From UBA5905 sp964609975 (GTDB lineage: Bacteria > Bacillota > Clostridia > Oscillospirales > Acutalibacteraceae), in contig CAZSTR010000001.1 in NCBI GenBank assembly GCA_964609975.1, positions 66,070 to 130,069 on the forward strand: a stretch of 64,000 bases of DNA, written 5' to 3'. Every line of letters begins with the position of its first letter. Positions within the stretch are counted from its first letter, which is position 1. Positions 15,856-23,601 of this stretch are shown here, piece after piece. The translations under genes were made by a program, and so were the position numbers. The notes below the pieces were generated by a model. That model had not been told where the DNA came from, did not search any database, and saw only the letters and a program-made list of their open reading frames with translations.

Positions 15856-16131
15856 TTATTTCAGCGTGGGCAGCAGCTTCTCCACATCGGCATGAGGACG
15901 GGGAATCACATGGGTCGCCACAACCTCGCCCAGACGGGACGCGGCCGCGCCGCCGGCCTCCACAGCCGCCTTCACAGCGCCCACATCACCGCGCACATGA
16001 ATGCTCACCAAGCCGGAACCGATCTTCTCGGAGCCGATCAGTGTCACATTCGCGGCCTTCACCATGGCGTCCGCCGCTTCGATTGCGGCTACCAGACCGC
16101 GAGTCTCTACCATTCCCAATGCTTCCATCAT
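15856..16131 (-). CDS. pduA: BMC-H shell protein, PduA-like
   Basis: A 91-residue single-domain BMC protein forming the main hexameric shell tile. It starts MMEALGMVETRGLVAAIEAADAM and has the canonical pore loop EKIGSGLVS near residue 35-43 and the domain end VIPRPHADVEKLLP. The ATG at 16131 has AAAGGAG nine bases upstream. It has its own promoter directly upstream and strong hairpins downstream, which suits a protein needed in large amounts. Confidence 0.93.
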   Translation of the reverse strand: MMEALGMVETRGLVAAIEAADAMVKAANVTLIGSEKIGSGLVSIHVRGDVGAVKAAVEAGGAAASRLGEVVATHVIPRPHADVEKLLPTLK

Positions 16132-16165
16132 AACAAATTTCTCCTTTTCTCTCTGTTTCTATTTC

Positions 16166-16210
16166 AGTATACACGATTATGGACCATATTTCAACAGGAT
16201 TCGTCCTGTT
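16166..16210 (-). promoter_or_regulatory. Internal operon promoter with inverted repeat at the -35 box
   Basis: On the minus strand TTGAAA (16189-16194) and TATACT (16166-16171) are 17 bases apart, 35 bases before the PduA-like start. An inverted repeat AACAGGA-4 nt-TCCTGTT (16193-16210) overlaps the upstream edge of the -35 element, as expected of an operator. This would let the shell genes, PduL, PduS and PduT be transcribed separately from the enzyme genes upstream. Confidence 0.6.
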
Positions 16211-16233
16211 TCACAGGGAAAATCGACTACGGG

Positions 16234-16560
16234 TCAGCCCCGCAGCTTGTCCCGCCCGGTGGCGCAAATGCGCGCCATTTTGACGGTGTCCTCCGCCTGG
16301 CGGGAAATGATGTCGTGGGTCACCAGCAGATTGCGGCGCTCCGCCTCAGCGACGCCGGCCTCCATGGCCTGTTCCACAGCGGCCACATCGCCCTCAAACT
16401 TGATGGTCATCAGCAGCGGCACCTCCGCCGCGTCGCCGTTGGCCGGCTTGTTTTTATCGAGAGCGACGATGGTCACATCCGCTGTTTTGGCAATCAAATC
16501 GCCAATCACAACCGCTGTCGTGAACCCATACACTTCTAAAAGACCAAGTGCCTTTGTCAT
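16234..16560 (-). CDS. BMC-H shell protein with extended pore loop
   Basis: A 108-residue single BMC domain (TKALGLLEVYGFTTAVVIGDLIAKTADVT; GDVAAVEQAMEAGVAEAE). Between the strand before the pore and the GDV helix it has DKNKPANGDAAEVPLL where the neighbouring BMC-H has EKIGSGLV, about nine residues longer. The loop therefore lacks the usual GSG pore rim and may change pore size or charge. It also carries a short C-terminal tail. It is the first shell gene after the enzyme genes. Confidence 0.88.
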   Translation of the reverse strand: MTKALGLLEVYGFTTAVVIGDLIAKTADVTIVALDKNKPANGDAAEVPLLMTIKFEGDVAAVEQAMEAGVAEAERRNLLVTHDIISRQAEDTVKMARICATGRDKLRG

Positions 16561-16593
16561 ATCCGTGATTCCTCAACTTTCCGGAAAATCGTC

Positions 16594-17793
16594 TCACTCA
16601 GCCAGATAGCAAATCTTGATGCCTTCCTGAGCCACATTGACCTCCATCGCCTTGTTCATCTGATCCAGCGGGAAGCTGTGAGTGATCAGCTCCTTGATGG
16701 GGATGTTCATCTCACGGGCCTGACGCAGGAACGCGATGGCGGTGGGATAATCCTGCGCGCTGTAATCCCAGGAGCCGACCAGGTTGATTTCCTTATTGCA
16801 CAGGGCGAAATGCGGGTTGATGGAGAATTCGCCGTTATTGACGAAGAAGCCCATTTCGCAGAATCCGCCACCCCGACGCACATAGCTATACGCGTCGCTG
16901 GCCGCCTGGGGAGCGCCGGTGCACTGGAACACGAAATCCGCGCCCATGCCATCGGTCACATCCTTCACACGCTGCACGCGATCCTCCAGCGTCTTTGCAT
17001 CGTGGAAGTTCACAAAGGTCTTCGCGCCCATCCGCTTGGCGATTTCCAGACGCTTCGCATTGCCGTCCACCGCGATGATGTGGTTGATACCGGCCGCCCG
17101 CAGAACGCAAATCTGCACCAGGCCAACCGGACCACAGCCCTGCACCAGCACCTTCGTGTTGAAGTTCATCAGGCCGGTGCTGTTGGCGCGGTTATAGGAA
17201 TGAACGCACACCGTCGCCAGCTCCAGCAGCATCCGCTCCTGCAAATCCAGGTCGTTGACCTTGAAATAGGTCGCGCCGGGAGCGCTTATCATCAGATGGG
17301 TGGCGAACCAGCCGTTTAGATGCTTCTCAGGGCTGTCGGAAATGAGGCCGAATATGCCCTGCTTGTCGCAGAGGTTCGTATGAGCGGGATGCATCCGGCA
17401 AATGCCGCAATCGCCACAGCTAATCACAGAGGTGACAATCTTGTCGCCCACCTGGAGGGGCTTTCCGGCGGTGTCACAGCGCACATTTTTTCCCAGCGCC
17501 AAAATCTCGCCCGTTCCCTCATGGCCGAGCACAACCGGCGCCAGACCGAAGGGATCGCCTTTCCATTCGTGCACATCGGTGCCGCAAACGCCGGCGCCCT
17601 CTACCTTCACAAGAATGTCATCGTCACCCAGCTGGGGGATCGGATATTCCTGCACCTCAATGGTCTTCGGGCCTGTGAGCATGGCCACCTTCGCCGTTTT
17701 CGGAATTGCTCCGGCGGCGACGCTGGGCGCCTTGGTCATTTGCGCCAGCACATCGCGCACGATGTCGGCGACTTGATTTTCGCTCAGTTGCAT
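16594..17793 (-). CDS. Zinc alcohol dehydrogenase with N-terminal encapsulation peptide
   Basis: A 399-residue medium-chain dehydrogenase. Residues 1-20 (MQLSENQVADIVRDVLAQMT) are an amphipathic helix followed by an Ala/Pro linker, typical of cargo targeting. Catalytic zinc ligands Cys70 and His91-Glu92 (GVCGTD, GHEGTGE) and structural zinc cysteines 126, 129, 132 and 142 are present; GCGPVG is the nucleotide-binding turn. In this pathway it may reduce propionaldehyde to propanol or lactaldehyde to 1,2-propanediol, regenerating NAD inside the shell. The sequence does not choose between them. AGGAGG precedes the start. Confidence 0.88.
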   Translation of the reverse strand: MQLSENQVADIVRDVLAQMTKAPSVAAGAIPKTAKVAMLTGPKTIEVQEYPIPQLGDDDILVKVEGAGVCGTDVHEWKGDPFGLAPVVLGHEGTGEILALGKNVRCDTAGKPLQVGDKIVTSVISCGDCGICRMHPAHTNLCDKQGIFGLISDSPEKHLNGWFATHLMISAPGATYFKVNDLDLQERMLLELATVCVHSYNRANSTGLMNFNTKVLVQGCGPVGLVQICVLRAAGINHIIAVDGNAKRLEIAKRMGAKTFVNFHDAKTLEDRVQRVKDVTDGMGADFVFQCTGAPQAASDAYSYVRRGGGFCEMGFFVNNGEFSINPHFALCNKEINLVGSWDYSAQDYPTAIAFLRQAREMNIPIKELITHSFPLDQMNKAMEVNVAQEGIKICYLAE

Positions 17794-17808
17794 TGCTTTT
17801 TCCTCCTG

Positions 17809-19269
17809 TCAAATGATATGAAAGCTGTCGGCCATCACACAGCGCCTTTGCCGGGTGAAGCTACGGGCGGAGGTGATTCCCTCTCCCGTCGGCCCGGCGA
17901 TGGTGAAGGTGGTATGTCCTTCGCCGCCAAAGCCGATACCGGCATAGGACGGCGCATTTTTTACAAAAATGGTGGTTTCCACCGCCCGGGCGAACCGGGT
18001 CAAATGGTCGATGTTTTTCGAGTGCATATGAGCGGTGTGGCGACAGCCATGCTCCGCCCGCACAGCCAAATCAATGGCCTCGTCAATGTCCTGCACCCGC
18101 ACAATAGGTAAAATCGGCATCATCAGCTCCGTTTGTACGAAGGGATGGTTGAAATCGGTTTCACAAATCAAACAGCGCACACTGCTGTCCACCTGCACCC
18201 CGATTTTTTCCATCAAAACCGCCGCATCCCGTCCGACGCACTTGCGGTTGATGACCTTCCGGGCTTTTCCGTCCTTCCCCACCTGCTCCACAAGCACGAT
18301 TTTCTCCAGCGCATCCACCTGTTCCCGACTGAGCATATAGGCACCGTTCTGGCGCATATAGTGAATCAGCTCGTCCGCAATGGAATCGAAGGCGAAAACC
18401 TCCTTTTCCGCGATGCAGGGCAGATTATTGTCGAAGGAACAGCCGTCGATGATGTCCTTTCCAGCCTTCGGAATATCCGCCGTGTCGTCCACGATCACCG
18501 GGGGGTTTCCCGCGCCGGCGCCGATGGCCTTCTTACCGGAGGAAAGCACGGCCTTCACAACACCGGGGCCGCCGGTGCACACCAGAAGGCGAATCAGCGG
18601 ATGGGACTGCATGATGGCGGCGCTGTCCATGGTCGGCTTCGCCATCGAGCACACCAGAACCTCCGGCCCACCGGCCGCCTTCGAAGCGCGGTTCACCAAA
18701 TCCACCGCATAGTTCGAGGTGGCGATGGCATGGGGATGCGGATTGAAAACGACGCCGTTTCCGGCGGCAATCATGCCGATGCTGTTGCAAATCACCGTTT
18801 CGCTGGGGTTGGTGCTGGGAGTGATGCTTCCCACAAGACCGAAGGGAGCCATCTCCACCAGCGTCAGCCCATCGTCGCCGGTGCGCACCGTGGGACAAAC
18901 ATCCTCGGTTCCAGGGGTTTTATCGGCCACAAGAATGTGCTTCGCCGTTTTGTGCTCCACCCGGCCCATGCCGGTCTCCGCCACGCCAAGCTTCGCCATA
19001 ATCGGCGCTTCCTCGCGGGTTAGACGGCGAATTTCGGTAATGATTTTTTCCCGTTGCTCCACGGTCATGGTGTGCAACGCTTTATAGCCAGCCTGGGTCG
19101 CTTCGATAGCCGCATTCATGTCGGTGAAAATACCGGTGAAGGTATGGCCATGATACTGGGTGCTGTCCCATTCCGGCTGAGTGGGGAAATCCCCTTGCTC
19201 GGCGGGCATGTTTTTCAAAACCCGCTCCACAATACGGCCGATTTCCGCTTCCGTTATTTCAACTGCCAA
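17809..19269 (-). CDS. pduP: CoA-acylating propionaldehyde dehydrogenase (PduP-like)
   Basis: A 486-residue aldehyde dehydrogenase that oxidises propionaldehyde to propionyl-CoA with NAD. The catalytic cysteine is Cys285 in DNNLPCIAEKE; SITPSTNPSETV and GAGAGNPPVIVD are typical of the EutE/PduP branch. The start is taken as TTG at 19269, with AGGAG about nine bases upstream and inside the end of pduO; the open frame runs further upstream without a site. This start gives MAVEITEAEIGRIVERVLKNM, a clear encapsulation helix. Overlap with pduO is 11 bases. Confidence 0.92.
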   Translation of the reverse strand: MAVEITEAEIGRIVERVLKNMPAEQGDFPTQPEWDSTQYHGHTFTGIFTDMNAAIEATQAGYKALHTMTVEQREKIITEIRRLTREEAPIMAKLGVAETGMGRVEHKTAKHILVADKTPGTEDVCPTVRTGDDGLTLVEMAPFGLVGSITPSTNPSETVICNSIGMIAAGNGVVFNPHPHAIATSNYAVDLVNRASKAAGGPEVLVCSMAKPTMDSAAIMQSHPLIRLLVCTGGPGVVKAVLSSGKKAIGAGAGNPPVIVDDTADIPKAGKDIIDGCSFDNNLPCIAEKEVFAFDSIADELIHYMRQNGAYMLSREQVDALEKIVLVEQVGKDGKARKVINRKCVGRDAAVLMEKIGVQVDSSVRCLICETDFNHPFVQTELMMPILPIVRVQDIDEAIDLAVRAEHGCRHTAHMHSKNIDHLTRFARAVETTIFVKNAPSYAGIGFGGEGHTTFTIAGPTGEGITSARSFTRQRRCVMADSFHII

Positions 19270-20200
19270 TGGATCCCATCTCCTTTTCAAAATACTCTGT
19301 TGCAAAACGGCCAAAGGCGGTGTCTTGCTCCGCGGTGCCGCCGCTGACACCGAAGCCACCGATCACCTGTCCACTTTTTTTCAGCGGCACACCGCCGCCG
19401 AAAATTACAATACGGCCGCCGTTGGTCTGCTGAATTCCATAGAGCGAGCCGCCCGGCTGAGCAAGCCGCCCCAGCTCCTCCGTGGACATTTTCAGCGCCG
19501 CAGCGGTATACGCCTTGTTCAGCGCAATGTCCACGCTGGCGATGAACGCCTTTTCCTCCCGCAACAGCGCCAGCGGGTTTCCGCCGGCATCACAAACCGC
19601 CGTGACCACCGGCACTCCTTCGGCGCAGGCGAAGCGCCGCACCGCCTGGCAAAGCTCCAGCGCCCGGTCGCAGAGAGATTCGCTCTCCTCTGCGAAATTC
19701 GCCGCAGCGGACAGCCCCTCCCGATCGCTTAGCCGCGCCAGCGCATACAGCAAATCGGACAGCCGATTCAGCCAGGCGAGCACCGACCGGGAAATCCCTC
19801 CGGTCTGGGAAGCCCCTACGGCGCACCGTTCCGCCCGGCGGGCCACGGTGCGGGCGGTGTCCAGCGCCGCTCCGCCGATGGTTTTCCCCGGCAGAACGAA
19901 GCCGGTGAAGCCCGCATTTTCTTCCATCGCGGCGTCGATGGCCTTTTCCAGCCGCGCCACCTGGGCGGCATCCGCAAAGGACATTCCGCCCGCCAGCTCG
20001 CCGCTGAGGGCAATCAAATCCTTCTGAAGCTGCTCCAGCACCGGGCGCAAAGCGGGCGTCTGTAGCTTCGCAGTGCCGATGGCACAGCTCAGCTCATCCA
20101 GCGTCCCCAGCAGAGCAAAAACCGGGCTGCTTTTCGGAATATTCTGTCTTGTCAAGGTGCTGGCAAGGCCGGTGTCCCCAGCTTTTGTATACAGCTTCAA
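19259..20200 (-). CDS. pduO: PduO-like protein, cobalamin adenosyltransferase domain plus GlcG/HbpS domain
   Basis: A 313-residue two-domain protein. Residues about 1-180 match PduO-type ATP:cob(I)alamin adenosyltransferases (KLYTKAGDTG, LGTLDELSCAIG, FVLPGKTIGG, RTVARRAERCAV, WLNRLSDLLYALAR); residues about 182-313 are a GlcG/HbpS (DUF336) domain, as in Salmonella PduO. The start is TTG at 20200 with AAAGGAG correctly spaced; another TTG 27 bases upstream lacks this. It sits between the activase and aldehyde dehydrogenase of a B12-independent pathway, so the need for adenosylcobalamin is puzzling; the GlcG domain may be the useful part. Confidence 0.88.
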   Translation of the reverse strand: MKLYTKAGDTGLASTLTRQNIPKSSPVFALLGTLDELSCAIGTAKLQTPALRPVLEQLQKDLIALSGELAGGMSFADAAQVARLEKAIDAAMEENAGFTGFVLPGKTIGGAALDTARTVARRAERCAVGASQTGGISRSVLAWLNRLSDLLYALARLSDREGLSAAANFAEESESLCDRALELCQAVRRFACAEGVPVVTAVCDAGGNPLALLREEKAFIASVDIALNKAYTAAALKMSTEELGRLAQPGGSLYGIQQTNGGRIVIFGGGVPLKKSGQVIGGFGVSGGTAEQDTAFGRFATEYFEKEMGSIGS

Positions 20201-20223
20201 CTGGCCAACTCCTTTTTGGTTTC

Positions 20224-21012
20224 TCAACCGCCGATTTGTCCCCGCAGACCGGTCTGCTGCACCACATGCAACAGCGTCTGCATCTGCTCATTCTCCGGCG
20301 GACGAATGGCAGGAAGGGTGTATTCCCGACCGAGCCAGCGGTATTTATCCTGACCCAGCCGATGATAGGGCAACAAATGCATTTCCTCCACCCCCGGCAG
20401 AGAAGCGGCAAAGCGGGCGATGTCCCCGATTTCCCCCTGAGTGTCGTTGAACCCCGGAATCGTGGGCACACGAATAATCAGCCGCCGGGCGTTTTGGGCG
20501 ATACGCCGAGCATTTTCCAGACAGAGAGCGTTGCTCTGCCCTGTGAAGGCTCTGTGCTTGTCAGCGTTCATGTGCTTAATATCCATCAAACACACATCCA
20601 AATGGGGCAAAGCGCGGGCAATCACCTCGTCATAGGAGGCGAAGGCGGTGGTTTCGATGGCGGTATGCAGCCCCTCCTCCTTCGCCGCCGCTAACAGCGC
20701 CACAGCGAATTCGGGCTGGCTGAGACATTCTCCGCCAGACAAGGTCATCCCACCGCCGGAATTTCGATAAAAATCCCGGTCTCGCGTGACAAACTCCAGC
20801 ACCTGCGCCACCGTCATATCCTGTCCCACGGTCTTCGGCGCGCCGTTGACCGACATGGTCTCCACAGCATATTCCTGCATTTCCGGGTTACAGCACCAGC
20901 GACAGCGAAAATGACAACCCTTCAAAAACACAACCGTTCGGATACCCGGCCCATCATGAATGGAATAGCGTTGCAGGTCGGCCACGCGGCCGCGGACGGT
21001 CAAAAGCTCCAT
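20224..21012 (-). CDS. Glycyl radical enzyme activase (radical SAM), compact form
   Basis: A 262-residue radical SAM enzyme that would install the glycyl radical on the dehydratase encoded 11 bases upstream. The SAM cluster motif C-X3-C-X2-C is at Cys33, Cys37 and Cys40 (GCHFRCRWCC), and GGGMTLSGGE and HLDVCLMDIKHM follow. The segment after CNPE lacks the extra cysteine-rich ferredoxin-like insert common in activases of diol/glycerol dehydratases, so it is built more like pyruvate formate-lyase activase. The ATG at 21012 follows GAGGAGG. The next gene, pduO, begins 23 bases on. Confidence 0.92.
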   Translation of the reverse strand: MELLTVRGRVADLQRYSIHDGPGIRTVVFLKGCHFRCRWCCNPEMQEYAVETMSVNGAPKTVGQDMTVAQVLEFVTRDRDFYRNSGGGMTLSGGECLSQPEFAVALLAAAKEEGLHTAIETTAFASYDEVIARALPHLDVCLMDIKHMNADKHRAFTGQSNALCLENARRIAQNARRLIIRVPTIPGFNDTQGEIGDIARFAASLPGVEEMHLLPYHRLGQDKYRWLGREYTLPAIRPPENEQMQTLLHVVQQTGLRGQIGG

Positions 21013-21023
21013 ATCCGTCCTCC

Positions 21024-23555
21024 TCAAAAGCCTGCCTGCTCCGTGCGGCGAATGATGTCGTCCTGCAGAGAGCGCGACAGAGTAGTGAACAGGGCGCTAT
21101 AGCCCGCAACCCGCACCACAAGAGAACGGTAATTTTCCGGATGCGCCTGGGCATCCAGCAAAGTTTCCCGACTCACCACATTGAACTGCATGTGGCTTCC
21201 CTTTCGGTCGAAATAGGTGCGCACCAACGCGGCGAAGCTTTCCAGCCCCGACCGCCCGGCCAGCGCCGACGGATGAAATTTCATATTATACAACGTTCCG
21301 TTGGACGCAATGAAATGATCCAGCCGCGCCACCGAGGCGGCTGCCGCCGTCGGGCCATGGGTGTCCTTCCCTGCCGAGGGAGAAACGCCATCCGCCACCG
21401 GCGTATGCGCCAGGCGACCGTCCGGCGTGGCGCCGGTTTGCGCGCCAAGGGGAACATTCGCCGACACGGGATACAGCCCCGCCTGATAGCTTCCGCCGCG
21501 GGGGTTTTTATGCTTTTCTACCGACTTCGTATAGGTATAGGCGGCTTGACGCGCCACCGCGTCCACCTCCGGCTCGTCGTTTCCGTATTTCGGAAGAGCC
21601 TCAATTTGCGCCAGCAGACGCTGATACCGTTCCTGGCTTTGTGCCGAGGCGGTGTTGGCCTGCACCATCGTCGCCACCTGGGCCACATCCTGCTCCGTCA
21701 CCTGCTGGCCGCTGTTCGCCAGCGTCCGCACGATTTCGGCGGTGATTTTCTCCACATCCTCGGCCGCCACACAGCCGACACCGAAGTTATGGTCCATCGC
21801 CTCGCGAAAATCCGCCAGCGTGGCCTCATGACGCTCGAAAACCAACTCCCGAATCGCATACAGCGCGTCCGCCACATTGGCGACGCCGAAGCCCTGCGGG
21901 CCGGTGAAATTATAATGGGCGCCGCCCTGCTGGAGCGGCAAGCCCCGCGCGATACAATCGTCCACCAGCGCCGATTCAAAGGGCAAGGGACAAAGCTCCG
22001 CATGAGCCGCGTCGATAGAGTTATCCGCATTCACCAACAGGCTCACCAGATAATCCATCTGCTTCTGATAGGCAGCCACCACCTCGTCATAGGAGGTCAT
22101 CTGCGCCACATCGCCGCTGGCGATGCCAACCATCTCGCCCTTGTCCATGCCGTTGTGGAATACAAGCTCCATCACCCGGCACATATTGAAGAACGCCGCG
22201 TCATGCCAGCCCTCGGTTTTTCCGGGGCATTGCGGCTCTACGCACCCGATGATGCAATAGTTCCGGGCATCCTCCAGCGTCAGCCCACGGCTGAGCAAGG
22301 AAGGAATAATCACCTCGTCGTTGTAATAGGCCGGCAAGCCGACGCCGGTACGGGTCAGCTCCGCCGCCTTAATACGCAGGTCATGGGGCGATCCGTTCCA
22401 CAAGCGCACCGACAGGCTGGGAGCCGGCAGCTGCACATGCATCGAAGCCTGCAAACACATGAAGGACAGGTCGTTGGTCACATCCAGCCCCTCTTCGTTT
22501 TGGCCGCCGACAATTAAATTCTGGAACAGACTGTAGCCGGCGAAGCCATCCGCCGACGCGGCGTCTCGCACCTTGTTCAAATCGTTGAGCTTCACCCAGA
22601 TACAATCCAACAGCTCCTGTGCAAATTCCGGCGAAAGCTTTCCGGCTTTCAAATCCGCCGCATAGTAGGGATACATATACTGGTCGAAGCGTCCCGGCGA
22701 AATCGAGTGGCCGCTGGACTCCACCTGCAACAGCATCTGAATGAACCAGAAGGACTGACAGGCCTCCCAAAAGCTCTCCGCGCCATATTCCGGTACCCGG
22801 CGGCAGTTTTCGGCGATCTGCTCCAACTCGCGCCGCCGCCGCTCATCCGAACAGGCCTTCGCCTGCTCTACGGCCAGCTGCGCATAGCGCCGCGCATACG
22901 CAATCACGCCATCGCAGGAACGAATGACCCCTTCAAGGAAGGTGTGACGGCGGGCATAGTCGCCGTCGCTCACCTGCAACACGGCCAGTTCCTCCTCCGC
23001 TTGACGGCGAATTCCTCGCATACCCAGGCGCAATACCTTGTCGTATTGCACGCATACATGGCCGACACCATTATAGAAATAGTTTCCGGGCGTGAATATG
23101 TTGTGACGCATGGCACGCAAGGTCTCCGGCGCCATATAAGCGGTCGCCAGCTCGCTGGTTGTTTTCCCCTTCCAATAGCCGAAAACGGCTCGTAAACGCG
23201 CCTTTGTGTCCTCGGTAATGGCGAAGGGGTCAGCCTTTCTTGTGGAAACCGTGTCCAGCTCCTCCGCCAACCATTCAAAGGAAAATTCCGGGAAGGTCTG
23301 ACAGCCACGGGGCGCGCGGGAGGCGCTTCCCACCACAAGCTCATCTGGACGGATGGTGATGGGGATGTTTTCAAGAATATGGCAGAAAGCCTTAGAGCGG
23401 CGCGCCGTCATCGGTTCGCCCTCGGTGGCGCGATAGGACTCCGTCAACAGCTCTGCCCGATCCGCTTCGATCTGCGGCGGCTCTGCGAACAAGTGCTCAA
23501 TCAGCCGACCGATACGCTCGGTCCTTTCGGCGTTATAGATTGTATACTGAGCCAT
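21024..23555 (-). CDS. B12-independent glycyl-radical 1,2-propanediol dehydratase
   Basis: An 843-residue glycyl radical enzyme that dehydrates 1,2-propanediol to propionaldehyde. Catalytic residues known from glycerol/diol dehydratases are all in place: His166 (GHVCVQYDK), Cys438 and Glu440 (IIGCVEPQ), Asp452 (GWHD) and the radical glycine Gly818 (VRVAGYSALF). The Cys-to-Gly distance is about 50 residues longer than in the 787-residue glycerol dehydratase. There is no long N-terminal extension, but residues 8-23 could form a short helix. It lies between the aldolase and its activase. The local cargo set makes propanediol the best substrate guess. Confidence 0.93.
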   Translation of the reverse strand: MAQYTIYNAERTERIGRLIEHLFAEPPQIEADRAELLTESYRATEGEPMTARRSKAFCHILENIPITIRPDELVVGSASRAPRGCQTFPEFSFEWLAEELDTVSTRKADPFAITEDTKARLRAVFGYWKGKTTSELATAYMAPETLRAMRHNIFTPGNYFYNGVGHVCVQYDKVLRLGMRGIRRQAEEELAVLQVSDGDYARRHTFLEGVIRSCDGVIAYARRYAQLAVEQAKACSDERRRRELEQIAENCRRVPEYGAESFWEACQSFWFIQMLLQVESSGHSISPGRFDQYMYPYYAADLKAGKLSPEFAQELLDCIWVKLNDLNKVRDAASADGFAGYSLFQNLIVGGQNEEGLDVTNDLSFMCLQASMHVQLPAPSLSVRLWNGSPHDLRIKAAELTRTGVGLPAYYNDEVIIPSLLSRGLTLEDARNYCIIGCVEPQCPGKTEGWHDAAFFNMCRVMELVFHNGMDKGEMVGIASGDVAQMTSYDEVVAAYQKQMDYLVSLLVNADNSIDAAHAELCPLPFESALVDDCIARGLPLQQGGAHYNFTGPQGFGVANVADALYAIRELVFERHEATLADFREAMDHNFGVGCVAAEDVEKITAEIVRTLANSGQQVTEQDVAQVATMVQANTASAQSQERYQRLLAQIEALPKYGNDEPEVDAVARQAAYTYTKSVEKHKNPRGGSYQAGLYPVSANVPLGAQTGATPDGRLAHTPVADGVSPSAGKDTHGPTAAAASVARLDHFIASNGTLYNMKFHPSALAGRSGLESFAALVRTYFDRKGSHMQFNVVSRETLLDAQAHPENYRSLVVRVAGYSALFTTLSRSLQDDIIRRTEQAGF

Positions 23556-23601
23556 CCACGCCTCTCCTTTCTCTCAAATTCAGAAGATCAGAAAACACAG
23601 C

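Noticed and set aside
21141..22517. 458-codon open frame on the plus strand
   Set aside because: It is antisense to the glycyl radical dehydratase, which has all catalytic residues. The frame is rich in His, Arg and Gly and matches nothing.
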